Positions 52,326-60,798 of a stretch of 64,000 bases of DNA are shown piece after piece; position 1 is the first letter of the stretch, and each line of letters starts with the position of its first letter. The DNA is from Flavobacteriales bacterium (GTDB taxonomy: Bacteria; Bacteroidota; Bacteroidia; Flavobacteriales_E; Vicingaceae), in assembly GCA_002401955.1 (NCBI GenBank), contig NVUQ01000008.1, forward strand, positions 1 through 64,000. The letters run 5' to 3'. Below the pieces are notes generated by a model that saw only the letters and a list, made by a program, of their open reading frames with translations, was not told the DNA's origin and did no database searches. Position numbers and translations under genes: made by a program.

Positions 52326-53235
52326 GTCTTAAACAATGTTTTAAAATTTTAGCTGATGCCTCAAAATTATTTTCTGTATCTATTTTTTGTTCTAATTGAT
52401 TTATAAAGTACTCGAGTTGAATTTTATATAGATCAATAATAGAAAGTTCGCTTTTAAATAACTCCTTTTTTTCATTTTCTATAATTACGCCATTTATTAA
52501 ATCAATTTCCCAAAGTTTATCACTAAAAACGATCTCCATTTTTCGTTTAGGAATTTTACGAAAATAATTTAACACCATATTTACATTAAAATCTTCATAT
52601 TTGAAGAGATAGTTCGCAGCATCAAAAGAATCAATTTTTAGAGAAGATTTTGAATCAAGATTGCTTGTTAAACTTAAAGGGTTCCCAAATATCCAGAAGG
52701 TGTAATCAATTTCATGAAATAAATCTAAATGAACACCACCACCCATCTTTGTTTGAGTGCTGTAATTAGTTCTGTAATCAATAGTTGGTCTCCAATCAGG
52801 GAGGTAAGATCCTGAATAGATGTTCACCTCGTTAATTCTCTCGGAATTGGTTGCTAACTGTTTTTTAACATATTGTAAGCATGGGTGGAAACGTAAGACG
52901 CAAGCAACATAGCTTATAATATTTTCCTTTTTCAATAATAGATTAATTTCATCTAAATGATCCAGATTATGTGCTACAGGTTTTTCTATAAATAAAGGTA
53001 TTTTAAGCGGTATTAATTCCTTAATAGTAGCAATGTGTTTGTTTGTAGGGTTAGATATAATTGCAAAATCTATATTTTTTGGAATTTCATCGAATTGGTA
53101 TATGTTTTTGATGCCATCAATTAAATTAGTGCTTTTAAATCTTAAACACCAAATTTCAATAATTAAATCTATTTTTTTAAGAGCAGCAATATGTTTTTTT
53201 GCGATAGAACCGTAACCAATAATTAGAACATTCAT
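52318..53235 (-). CDS. Gfo/Idh/MocA oxidoreductase, PtmF-like, nonulosonate cassette
   Basis: 305 residues. VLIIGYGSIAKKHIAALKKI is the Rossmann loop, IPLFIEKPVAHNLDHLDEIN near 90 the EKP motif, and GGGVHLDLFHEIDYTFWIFG near 172 the substrate-side block with the catalytic His. It is less close to the other Gfo/Idh enzyme at 42688. Adjacent PtmA-like and cytidylyltransferase genes suggest the PtmF role. The substrate is not known. Confidence 0.86.
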   Translation of the reverse strand: MNVLIIGYGSIAKKHIAALKKIDLIIEIWCLRFKSTNLIDGIKNIYQFDEIPKNIDFAIISNPTNKHIATIKELIPLKIPLFIEKPVAHNLDHLDEINLLLKKENIISYVACVLRFHPCLQYVKKQLATNSERINEVNIYSGSYLPDWRPTIDYRTNYSTQTKMGGGVHLDLFHEIDYTFWIFGNPLSLTSNLDSKSSLKIDSFDAANYLFKYEDFNVNMVLNYFRKIPKRKMEIVFSDKLWEIDLINGVIIENEKKELFKSELSIIDLYKIQLEYFINQLEQKIDTENNFEASAKILKHCLRHE

Positions 53236-53948
53236 AACTCAAAAGTCAATTTATCATTATCAACTAAAAATTGAAAAAATTCAAAATCAATAAGCTCATC
53301 AATATCAAAACAAATGTGAGGCATTTCATAAATTAAACTCTTATCATTTATAACTTTAAAGGTGCTACCATTAAAATATTCACGTTTAAAAAAGTAAAAT
53401 GATGCATTTAGCTCATATACCTTTGGTGCGTTTTGTCTAGAATTAATTATACCTATATTCTTACATAAATTATAATAACCATTTTCATTTTTTTCAACCA
53501 TATTAAAGTATGGATTTTTATGAGAATTATTTACTGAAAATAGATTCAGACAGTTATTGTTTGCTTTAAATACTTCAAATCCACTTTTTAAATCCTCAAG
53601 GGTTCGTAAGGGCGAACTAACATCTAAATCTAGGACGTAGTCATATTTTTTTGAATTTTCATTTTCTGTAAAGATAAGGAGGTCTTTAATTGTTTCTCCT
53701 TTTCCCACATTATCAGTAGATAGATTATCTGGTCTAATATAATTGGAAGGTAAGCCACAATTGTATGCTATATTTTTTATTTCTTTGTCTTCAGTAGATA
53801 AAGCGATGTCAAATTCGTAGATCGATGCAAATGATTTTGCAATATTAATGGTGTAAGCTATTAATGGCTGGCCATCTACCTCTTTAATATTTTTTCTGGG
53901 AACACCTTTTGATCCACCTCTTGCACATATTGTAATTAATCCTTTCAT
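53232..53948 (-). CDS. Acylneuraminate/nonulosonate cytidylyltransferase (NeuA/LegF/PtmB-like)
   Basis: 238 residues. LITICARGGSKGVPRKNIKE at the start is the invariant RGGSKGxPxKN loop that binds CTP. STEDKEIKNIA near 50, DYVLDLDVSSPLRTLEDLKS near 104 and the closing FDIDELIDFEFFQFLV complete the family. It activates a nonulosonic acid as its CMP derivative. It overlaps the Gfo/Idh gene by 4 bp and follows the CBS-aminotransferase gene after 64 bp. Confidence 0.93.
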   Translation of the reverse strand: MKGLITICARGGSKGVPRKNIKEVDGQPLIAYTINIAKSFASIYEFDIALSTEDKEIKNIAYNCGLPSNYIRPDNLSTDNVGKGETIKDLLIFTENENSKKYDYVLDLDVSSPLRTLEDLKSGFEVFKANNNCLNLFSVNNSHKNPYFNMVEKNENGYYNLCKNIGIINSRQNAPKVYELNASFYFFKREYFNGSTFKVINDKSLIYEMPHICFDIDELIDFEFFQFLVDNDKLTFEL

Positions 53949-54012
53949 CTAATGATATAATTTAAGTACTTAATTCTTTTAGAACCTTCCTAGTTTAAGA
54001 GTGATACATTTA

Positions 54013-55431
54013 TTAATGAATGTTTTCTGAAAGTGTTTTTTTTATAATGTTGAGTTTATCTTCAATTGAATCTTGAATTTTAACAGGTAAATTTAAACCT
54101 CTTTCGGATATCTTTTTAGAGACTTTGTTTGAAAATAAGTAAGGTTTATAAAGTGGCATATCTCCTAATGAATAGAAAAATGGTCTACTATCAATACCTT
54201 TTTTTCTTAGCCTTTCAATTATTTTATCACGATTTTGTGGTACCAAACCACAAATTAACCAGGTAACTTTATTTTTATTTTCTAAATTGATTTGCCATTT
54301 AATAAGCTCTTTATTGTTAATGGTTTTTCTATAAGAATTTTCTGTTGTACTATTTAATTCATGTATTTCAGTTATCCGCTCTAATTGAGCACACCCTATA
54401 GCTGCTTGTAAATTGGTCATTCTATAATTATACCCTAGTTCATCATGCCAATACTTTCTTTTAGGGTTCATGCCATGATCTCGTAGCATTCGCATCTTTT
54501 GATTTAATTTTTCGTTATTAGTTACGCACATTCCTCCTTCTCCTGTAGTAATTATTTTATTAGCAAAAAAAGAAAATGTTGAGATGTCACCAAACGAACC
54601 AACTTTCCCCCCCTTAAATTCGGCTCCATGTGCTTCTGCACAATCTTCAATAACATATAAATTATGTTCTTTTGCAAGCGTCATAATCTGATCCATATCG
54701 CAGGGTTGACCATAAATGTGAACAGGAATAATAGCTTTAGTTTTATCTGTAAGGGCTTTTTTAATTTCATTACAATCTATTGTCCAATCGTCTTCTTTTA
54801 CATCTACAATTACAGGTGTAGCATTAGCATGAAGTACCGCATTTATTGTGGCTGCAAAAGTTAAGTCAGGAACAATTACTTCATCTCCTTCACCAACTCC
54901 CAAAGCTTTTAATGCAAGATGTATTGCAACAGTACCATTAGATGTACTTACACCATAATTAGTGCTACAATAGGTTGAAAAATCTTTTTCAAACCTATCA
55001 ATGTATGCTCCTCGAGATGAAATCCATGTGGAAGAGAAGGCATCAACTAAATACTCCAATTCTTTACCGTTTAAATCAGGTTCAGAAATAGGCGTAAAAT
55101 GTGTTTTATGCTTGTATTCAAAATAATCAACCAGCATATGCTTCGAATCTACAATAGGAATTATTTGAACTTTCTTGTTAATTTTATTCATTAATGCTAA
55201 AATATCTTCGCCTTCTTTTGCCACAACACTTGATTTATTATGGTATTCAGTACTTAATTTGATACTTAATTTTTTTTCTTTAAGCAACATTCTACGTAGA
55301 TCTCCATCTGTAAAAACGGAGTGAAATTTACCATCTGAATTTATTAGAAACGCGATTCCAGCTGGAGCAGAATTTATGGCTTCAATGATACCAATTAAGT
55401 CTGAATCGATATTTATGATAGAATCTTTCAT
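54013..55431 (-). CDS. CBS-pair fused to a perosamine synthetase-like DegT aminotransferase
   Basis: 472 residues in two parts. Residues 1-120 contain two CBS motifs: AGIAFLINSDGKFHSVFTDG with DLRRMLLKEK, then VQIIPIVDSKHMLVDYFEYK. This module normally precedes the nucleotidyltransferase domain in PtmE-type proteins. From about 120 the aminotransferase begins with EPDLNGKELEYLVDAFSSTW; STSNGTVAIHLALKALGVGE near 170, IEDCAEAHGA near 265, the Schiff base K292 in FFANKIITTGEGG, and HDELGYNYRMTNLQAAIG near 340 closely recall GDP-perosamine synthase. I infer C4 amination of a 4-keto-6-deoxy sugar, with the CBS pair sensing a nucleotide. It ends 64 nt before the cytidylyltransferase start and overlaps the TIM-barrel gene by 4 bp. 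Confidence 0.88.
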   Translation of the reverse strand: MKDSIINIDSDLIGIIEAINSAPAGIAFLINSDGKFHSVFTDGDLRRMLLKEKKLSIKLSTEYHNKSSVVAKEGEDILALMNKINKKVQIIPIVDSKHMLVDYFEYKHKTHFTPISEPDLNGKELEYLVDAFSSTWISSRGAYIDRFEKDFSTYCSTNYGVSTSNGTVAIHLALKALGVGEGDEVIVPDLTFAATINAVLHANATPVIVDVKEDDWTIDCNEIKKALTDKTKAIIPVHIYGQPCDMDQIMTLAKEHNLYVIEDCAEAHGAEFKGGKVGSFGDISTFSFFANKIITTGEGGMCVTNNEKLNQKMRMLRDHGMNPKRKYWHDELGYNYRMTNLQAAIGCAQLERITEIHELNSTTENSYRKTINNKELIKWQINLENKNKVTWLICGLVPQNRDKIIERLRKKGIDSRPFFYSLGDMPLYKPYLFSNKVSKKISERGLNLPVKIQDSIEDKLNIIKKTLSENIH

Positions 55432-56285
55432 TTTTCTATGTGGTTTTTTACATTGGTAAATGATTCTTTAATAATATCTAAAGAATCATAAATCTCTAAG
55501 GTTATATCTTTACCTTTAAAATCTGATGGAGGTATAAAATCAAAGATTTCGGATGAAGTGGTAATTTCCTTATTTTGATCTGTTAACCCATTATTATCAC
55601 TCAAATGTATATAATCTGTTTTATTTATTAGCTTGTTGAGCTCTTTTTTAAGATCTAATTGTAATACATTGCAACTTACTTTTAGATGAGCAAAATCTAT
55701 TAAAGGTTTTACACCTTCTAGCAATATTTCGTTTAATGTTTCTGAAGCAGTAAATAAAAATGGATCAATTGAATTGAAGTTTTCATAATTTGTTCGAGAT
55801 AAGACATTGTTTTCAATATACAAATTAACACCAAATTTATTACTTGCATTTATTAATTCGGACACCCCATTTTTAAAGCGATTAATTGCTTCGGTTCTAT
55901 TAAATAGGTTTTGATTTTTAATGGAATTTCCTATCTGAGAAATGGGTATGTTAATTAGAAAACCTGCATGGAAACCAAATTTTTTTGCCCCAAGTTTATG
56001 GCTTAATTCTATTGAACTTATAAGGTGAGTTAGACTCATGTTATAAATGTCATCGTTTAAAGATGCTAGATTTAATACAAATGGTTTTTTTGGAGGGGGA
56101 AAGTAATTATGACATAAATAATTTAACTTGTATTCGTCTTTTAATTTTAATAAATCATTTACTAAATCAGGGTATGGTTTTGTGCCGCCAGATAATTCTA
56201 TATTTCTAAAACCATTTCTTGCTAATTCAAGTACACTATCCTTAATTTTATTAGCCTTAACGCATGAGCTAGAAATGTAAATCAT
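55428..56285 (-). CDS. Sugar phosphate isomerase/epimerase-like TIM barrel
   Basis: 285 residues of the xylose isomerase-like TIM barrel superfamily. LARNGFRNIELSGGTKPYPD near 22, GAKKFGFHAGFLINI near 98, LYIENNVLSRTNYENFNS near 155 (metal-binding Glu), LIDFAHLKVSCNVL near 193 (Asp, His) and DITLEIYDS near 265 (Glu) give a full metal site. The exact reaction is unknown. In nonulosonate clusters such a protein may replace a missing epimerase, but that is inference. Tightly overlapped by its neighbours by 4 bp at both ends. Confidence 0.8.
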   Translation of the reverse strand: MIYISSSCVKANKIKDSVLELARNGFRNIELSGGTKPYPDLVNDLLKLKDEYKLNYLCHNYFPPPKKPFVLNLASLNDDIYNMSLTHLISSIELSHKLGAKKFGFHAGFLINIPISQIGNSIKNQNLFNRTEAINRFKNGVSELINASNKFGVNLYIENNVLSRTNYENFNSIDPFLFTASETLNEILLEGVKPLIDFAHLKVSCNVLQLDLKKELNKLINKTDYIHLSDNNGLTDQNKEITTSSEIFDFIPPSDFKGKDITLEIYDSLDIIKESFTNVKNHIEK

Positions 56286-56896
56286 TTTATTTTTCTTGCG
56301 GGATTACCTACATAAGTGCCTGCTTCCATAATGTCTGTTATTACAACACTTCCAGCGCCAATAGTAACATCACTTACTATTTTTAGTTTATCTATTATTG
56401 TGGCGTTAGCCCCAACAAATACGCAATCTCCAATTTCAACTCTCCCTGATATAACAGTCCCGATGCTTATGTGGCAGTGCGAACCAATTTTAGATTCATG
56501 TTCAATTATGCAGCAAGAATTGATAATGTTATTATTTCCAATTTCAGTTTCTCCATTAATAAAAACATTTGGGAATATTTGATTACTATCTCCAATTTTA
56601 GAGGAGGGACATATAATACTGCTCTTATGAATCAAAGAGTCTATTTTTAAATTTATGTTATTTGAGTTATATAAGTTTGCTCTTGTTTTATTATCTCCAA
56701 TTGCTAATACTAGCTTATTATTTCCAGGTAAATCTTCAATTTTTCCTTTAAGTGTTACTTGAGAAATTATTTCATTCGAATTGATATTATATGAATCATC
56801 GTAAATTCCAATAAAATTATATTGATCTTTAAATGAGGAAATAATACTTCTGGTATGCCCCCCAGCACCGATAATATTTAAGTCTATTTTAGTCAA
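56282..56896 (-). CDS. NeuD-family sugar acetyltransferase
   Basis: 204 residues. The N-terminal Rossmann-like part, LNIIGAGGHTRSIISSFKDQ, is the PglD/NeuD UDP-sugar binding domain. From about 90, left-handed beta-helix turns follow: IGDSNQIFPNVFINGETEIG, then CCIIEHESKIGSHCHISIGT with the catalytic His near 135, VFVGANATIIDKLKI and YVGNPARKIK at the end. It acetylates an amino or hydroxyl group of a nonulosonate or its precursor. Overlaps neuB by 8 bp. Confidence 0.92.
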   Translation of the reverse strand: MTKIDLNIIGAGGHTRSIISSFKDQYNFIGIYDDSYNINSNEIISQVTLKGKIEDLPGNNKLVLAIGDNKTRANLYNSNNINLKIDSLIHKSSIICPSSKIGDSNQIFPNVFINGETEIGNNNIINSCCIIEHESKIGSHCHISIGTVISGRVEIGDCVFVGANATIIDKLKIVSDVTIGAGSVVITDIMEAGTYVGNPARKIK

Positions 56897-57932
56897 TTAA
56901 TTCGTCAGTTAAGTAATTTTTTTTTGCAATTTTTCCGATATAATCTAAGCCATGAATAGCACTAACTCCATTTCCTCCTGCCCGTTTAGCAACTATGTTG
57001 GTTGTAGAAAATACCTCCCCTTGAATTATTTCTTTTGATGCAACAAGTGATTTTTGCAGTGATTTTTTATTAGAAATTTCTCCAGGTGTAATTCTTTTCA
57101 TTGAATTAGATAAGAATTGCTCGCAACGCCTTATTTCTTTTACAAAACTTTTTAATTCGCTTGGAGATAAAGATGCAGAGTGATCTGGACCATTAGCAGA
57201 TTTATCTATAGTAAAATGTTTTTCCACAACTTTGGCTCCTAATGGCAAAGAATAAATAGCTGCACCAAGGCCAACAGAATGGTCTGAATACCCGAGTAAA
57301 CAACCGTAACGTTCTTTATATTGATTTAATACCAATAGGTCAGCTTCATTGTCACTAATAGGGTAATTAGCTGTGCATTGTAATAGTATTAATTTAAGAT
57401 TAATCTCTTTAAATATTTTAACAGCTTTATCTACTTCTTCAATATCACACATCCCTGTAGAAAGGAAAACAGGCTTATTTGTTTGAGCAATTTTTTTCAA
57501 AAATAAAAGATTAGTAGTATCCGTTGAAGCAATTTTATAGGCAGGGATATCAATGCTTTCTAATTCTTTTAAACTTTCTTCGTCAAAAGGTGTTATTAGA
57601 AACAAAATCCCCTTACTCTCACAATAAGATTTCAATTCAATATAAGCATCTAGGTTCAGTTCTAATTTTCGGAGCATAGAAGCCTGACTATCTTCATTTT
57701 TTGTATTTTGAATTTGATAATCAGCTTTTTTTACGGTATTTAATATGAGTTTATCAGTCCTAAATGCTTGAAATTTTACAGCGTCCACCTGGGCTTCAGC
57801 TGCAATATCAACTAATTTTTTTGCCAACTCAACATCTCCACCATGATTAACACCAGCCTCAGCAATTATGAATGTTTTACCCTTTTCAGAGATTAACCTT
57901 CCGTCAATATATATTTCCTTGTAAAACTCCAT
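56889..57932 (-). CDS. neuB: NeuB-family nonulosonic acid synthase
   Basis: 347 residues. FIIAEAGVNHGGDVELAKKL near 22 and VDAVKFQAFRTDKLI near 51 are the TIM-barrel start. ITPFDEESLKEL, IPAYKIASTDTTNLLFLKKI and LSTGMCDIEEVDKAV (110-165) bind PEP; GYSDHSVGLGAAIYSLPLGA and VVEKHFTIDKSANGPDHSAS carry the metal site. The C-terminal antifreeze-like SAF domain (about 285-347) closes with GVSAIHGLDYIGKIAKKNYL. It condenses PEP with a 6-carbon sugar to give a nine-carbon acid. No hydrolysing 2-epimerase (NeuC/LegG) is found in the window, so the substrate sugar is uncertain. Confidence 0.94.
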   Translation of the reverse strand: MEFYKEIYIDGRLISEKGKTFIIAEAGVNHGGDVELAKKLVDIAAEAQVDAVKFQAFRTDKLILNTVKKADYQIQNTKNEDSQASMLRKLELNLDAYIELKSYCESKGILFLITPFDEESLKELESIDIPAYKIASTDTTNLLFLKKIAQTNKPVFLSTGMCDIEEVDKAVKIFKEINLKLILLQCTANYPISDNEADLLVLNQYKERYGCLLGYSDHSVGLGAAIYSLPLGAKVVEKHFTIDKSANGPDHSASLSPSELKSFVKEIRRCEQFLSNSMKRITPGEISNKKSLQKSLVASKEIIQGEVFSTTNIVAKRAGGNGVSAIHGLDYIGKIAKKNYLTDELID

Positions 57933-57977
57933 TAATCAGTTTTTTATATTCTTAATGTTAATTACTAACGTAGCCCA

Positions 57978-58106
57978 TTAATTTAATAAGTGATATAAAA
58001 CAAATGCTTTAACTTGATAACCTTCATCAATTAGTTTTTCAACTAGATGGCTACCGATGAAACCATCAGCTCCAGTAACTAAAATGTTTTTATTCTTTAA
58101 AATCAT
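57978..58106 (-). pseudogene. 5' remnant of a LegB-like NAD-dependent sugar 4,6-dehydratase
   Basis: The minus strand from the ATG at 58106 reads 42 codons before a stop: MILKNKNILVTGADGFIGSH, then LVEKLIDEGYQVKAFVLY. The Rossmann loop GADGFIGSH and the AFVLY strand are the exact beginning of LegB-type dehydratases, which are normally about 330 residues. The frame ends with HLLN and a stop, and neuB starts 45 nt later, so nearly 90 percent of the gene has been deleted. It begins 1 nt after the wzc stop. LegB makes the 4-keto-6-deoxy intermediate of legionaminic acid. Too short to fold, hence a remnant. Confidence 0.85.
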
Positions 58107-58107
58107 A

Positions 58108-60480
58108 TTATTTTTTTCTTCTTAAGAAAGACTTTTTCTTTGGTTTATTAGCTTCTTCATCATAATAACCATAACCATAACCATAACCATAACCATAGCC
58201 ATAGCTATATCCACCGTAACCAATTCGTTCTTGTTCTATATCATTCACTACAATACCACACTTGTTTTTAAAAGGTTGAAGCTCTTCATTTATCTTTTTA
58301 AGATTAGATAATGAGGTGTATTTTTGTCGAATTATTAATAGTATCACATCGGAATAGTCAATTAAAATACGAGCATCAGTAACTAATCCAATGGGAGAAG
58401 TATCCAATATTATGCGTTCGTATTTTCCTTTTAGTTCATTAAGCAATGTCGAAAATTCACTTGAAGATAGTAATTCTGATGGATTGGGCGGAATAGGTCC
58501 AGATGTTATTAAATCTAAGTTTTCATTCTCTGTTTTTTGAGTAGCTTCAGCAACACTACATTTTCCTATTAATAAAGTGCTTACACCTATATTATTAGAT
58601 ACACCAAAATCATCGTAAATACGTGGTTTACGTAAATCCGCCCCAATTAAAATTGTTTTTTTTCCTAGTAAAGCATAAGATAGGGCAATATTCATTGAAC
58701 AAAATGTTTTTCCTTCTCCACTTACTGAAGAGGTTAACATTATTACTTTAGAGGAATCTCCTTTAGAAAAATATTGAATATATGTTCTTATGGTTCTAAA
58801 TGCTTCAGATAACAATGATTTAGGTTTGTCTAACAAGATTAAATTACTGTCTTCTTTATTGTGGCCTATATTACCAATAATGGGAATATCTGTTAAACGA
58901 GTTACGTCATTTTTATCTATAATTTTGCTGTAAGATAGTTCAATTAATACAATTATTAAAATAGATAAAAAAATGGATATAAAAGTATATTTGAAATAAA
59001 TAGAACTATTAGATACACTAGTTTTACGCACTCGATATGGTGTAGCATAATCTATAATTACAGCCTTGGCTATGCTTGCAGCTTTTGCAATTCCAGCATC
59101 TTGTCTTTTATTTAACAAGAAAGTGTATAAATTGTTTTGAATGGTGTAATTTCTTAATGCTATTGCATAACCTCTTTCTGAATTAGGAACTTCTAATATT
59201 TTTTCCTCCAAAAATTTCAGTTGAGTTTTAATAATTAAAAAATCGTTTTCACTTTTATTTTTCAAAGAAATTAGGTTGGCAGTAAGAATTGATTTTGCTA
59301 TGTTAATTTCATTTAGCAAGAGCAACATTGAAGTGCTTTCTTCTTTTACTTGAAACTTCATTTCTTCTCTTAAATTATATTTACTAATTAATTTAACCAT
59401 TAAATCATATAGAACACTTGTTCTTGTAATGAAGTAAGGAATAACAATTCCTTTTGCATCATTATTTTCAGTAATATACTTTATAGTATTTTCAGAGAAA
59501 GAAATGGTAAATTCTAACTCCAGTTTCTTTTTTTCTAATTCTGTTATTTGAGATATGATATTTTCGCCATTTACATCAATTCGTTTTAAGTTACTTAAAT
59601 CTTTAAACTCTTTTAATTTAGCTTCTGCATTTATTAATGAGTCAGTAATATATTTTAGTTGTTCGTTAACAAACGCTAAGGTTTTTGTACCCTCTTGGTT
59701 TCCTTCATCTAAACCATATTGAATGAAGTTTTCCATAATGGAATTAGTAATATCAATTTCTTTGGAAGGAACCGTACTTGATAATGAAATGATTAGGATG
59801 GAAGATTCTTGATCTAAATCCACACTAATTTGTGTTGATTCTTGATAGAATTTTGCTAAACCATCTATGTTTTGGCATTGAAATTCAAACGTTTTATCTG
59901 ATATTCCCTCATATTTTTTATTCAGATGAATTGTTGCGGTATTATTTAAAAGATTGATTTTCTGATTAAATTTGTAAACACTTCCTTTATCTTTTTCAAA
60001 ACCATCTAAAGAAATTTTATAGCTATTTTCGTCTATTACTTTTAATGAAAAAATTGAGCCATAAATTCCGTTATCAATTAAGGTGTCTAAGGTTATTGTA
60101 AATGGTTTGTCGTGATATAACTCGGTTCTTCTAACTTTTCCAATGTCGTAATAATTAAATTGTAATTGAGGTAGGTCTCTTATAACATTTTGCATCAATG
60201 GAAAAGATTTAATAACACCAATATTATTTTTAATGTTACTTCGCTGATTAACGACTTCCATTCCTGGTAAAAAGTTATCTGCACCATAGCCTTTCCACTC
60301 TTCTTTTACTAAAACCCTACCATTAACGTTGAATGTTGGTACATTGTATCGAGCATTGTAAAAGCTAAAAGATAACCCAAGAATTAGCCCTATAACAAGA
60401 ATATACCAAAGTCGAAGTCCTTTAAAAAAATAGACTTTAAATTGTTCAACATTTAATCCAAAATTTTCAGCACTACTCAT
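58108..60480 (-). CDS. Wzc-like polysaccharide co-polymerase with bacterial tyrosine kinase domain
   Basis: 790 residues. An inner-membrane helix (WYILVIGLILGLSFSFYN, about 30-48) leads to a long periplasmic Wzz-type domain with coiled coils (about 250-460), then a second helix near 495 and the cytoplasmic BY-kinase. Walker A is MLTSSVSGEGKTFCSMNIAL near 585, Walker A' GADLRKPRIYDDFG, Walker B RIILDTSPIGLVTDARIL near 700. The tail is Tyr-rich, YGYGYGYGYGYGYY, then a basic KPKKKSFLRRKK; the Tyr cluster is the autophosphorylation site. It sets chain length and, with a Wza channel not seen here, export. It is the first gene of the minus-strand locus. Confidence 0.95.
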   Translation of the reverse strand: MSSAENFGLNVEQFKVYFFKGLRLWYILVIGLILGLSFSFYNARYNVPTFNVNGRVLVKEEWKGYGADNFLPGMEVVNQRSNIKNNIGVIKSFPLMQNVIRDLPQLQFNYYDIGKVRRTELYHDKPFTITLDTLIDNGIYGSIFSLKVIDENSYKISLDGFEKDKGSVYKFNQKINLLNNTATIHLNKKYEGISDKTFEFQCQNIDGLAKFYQESTQISVDLDQESSILIISLSSTVPSKEIDITNSIMENFIQYGLDEGNQEGTKTLAFVNEQLKYITDSLINAEAKLKEFKDLSNLKRIDVNGENIISQITELEKKKLELEFTISFSENTIKYITENNDAKGIVIPYFITRTSVLYDLMVKLISKYNLREEMKFQVKEESTSMLLLLNEINIAKSILTANLISLKNKSENDFLIIKTQLKFLEEKILEVPNSERGYAIALRNYTIQNNLYTFLLNKRQDAGIAKAASIAKAVIIDYATPYRVRKTSVSNSSIYFKYTFISIFLSILIIVLIELSYSKIIDKNDVTRLTDIPIIGNIGHNKEDSNLILLDKPKSLLSEAFRTIRTYIQYFSKGDSSKVIMLTSSVSGEGKTFCSMNIALSYALLGKKTILIGADLRKPRIYDDFGVSNNIGVSTLLIGKCSVAEATQKTENENLDLITSGPIPPNPSELLSSSEFSTLLNELKGKYERIILDTSPIGLVTDARILIDYSDVILLIIRQKYTSLSNLKKINEELQPFKNKCGIVVNDIEQERIGYGGYSYGYGYGYGYGYGYYDEEANKPKKKSFLRRKK
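58165..58206. repeat. Hexamer repeat encoding the Tyr-Gly tail of Wzc
   Basis: Five ATAACC units (58165-58194) and two variants (ATAGCC, ATAGCT) encode alternating Tyr and Gly on the minus strand. Six is a multiple of three, so slippage would lengthen or shorten the tyrosine tail without breaking the frame. Confidence 0.85.
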
Positions 60481-60798
60481 ACCTTTTCATTAATTGCCGA
60501 CAAATATCTATTTTATATTTAGATTTTTGCCATTGGGGGTACATTATTTCTATTAAAATTAAAAGCCTTCAACCTATATAAATAATATTCATGAATCCAA
60601 ATTGGATTTTACTCAAATGAATAGCGTTTTATATGGGGCATTATTACGATTTGTAATTTAAAAAGGTTGGTTCATGCTCAACCCTTTTTTTATTACTTAC
60701 CCATATTAGGGTTCTTATGGAGTATAGAATTTATTTATGGACATTTAATTGCTATTGAATTATATTATATATTTTAGCCAAAAATTATAATTACATGA
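60481..60798. other. Divergent intergenic region between wzc and xrtF
   Basis: 318 bp without a gene. It holds a palindrome ATCCAA-A-TTGGAT (60596-60608) and a hairpin with AAAAGGTTG (60661-60669) and CAACC (60679-60683) followed by a bulged C and a T-run (60685-60691), terminator-like on the plus strand and weaker on the minus strand. CCATA and TATGG (60701-60720) form a further small inverted repeat. The hairpin could attenuate either divergent transcript. No clear promoter box was found. Confidence 0.45.

Noticed and set aside
56889-57932. neuB as proof of N-acetylneuraminic acid (sialic acid) synthesis
   Set aside because: NeuC is absent and the neighbours are of the legionaminate type, so the product cannot be named from NeuB alone.
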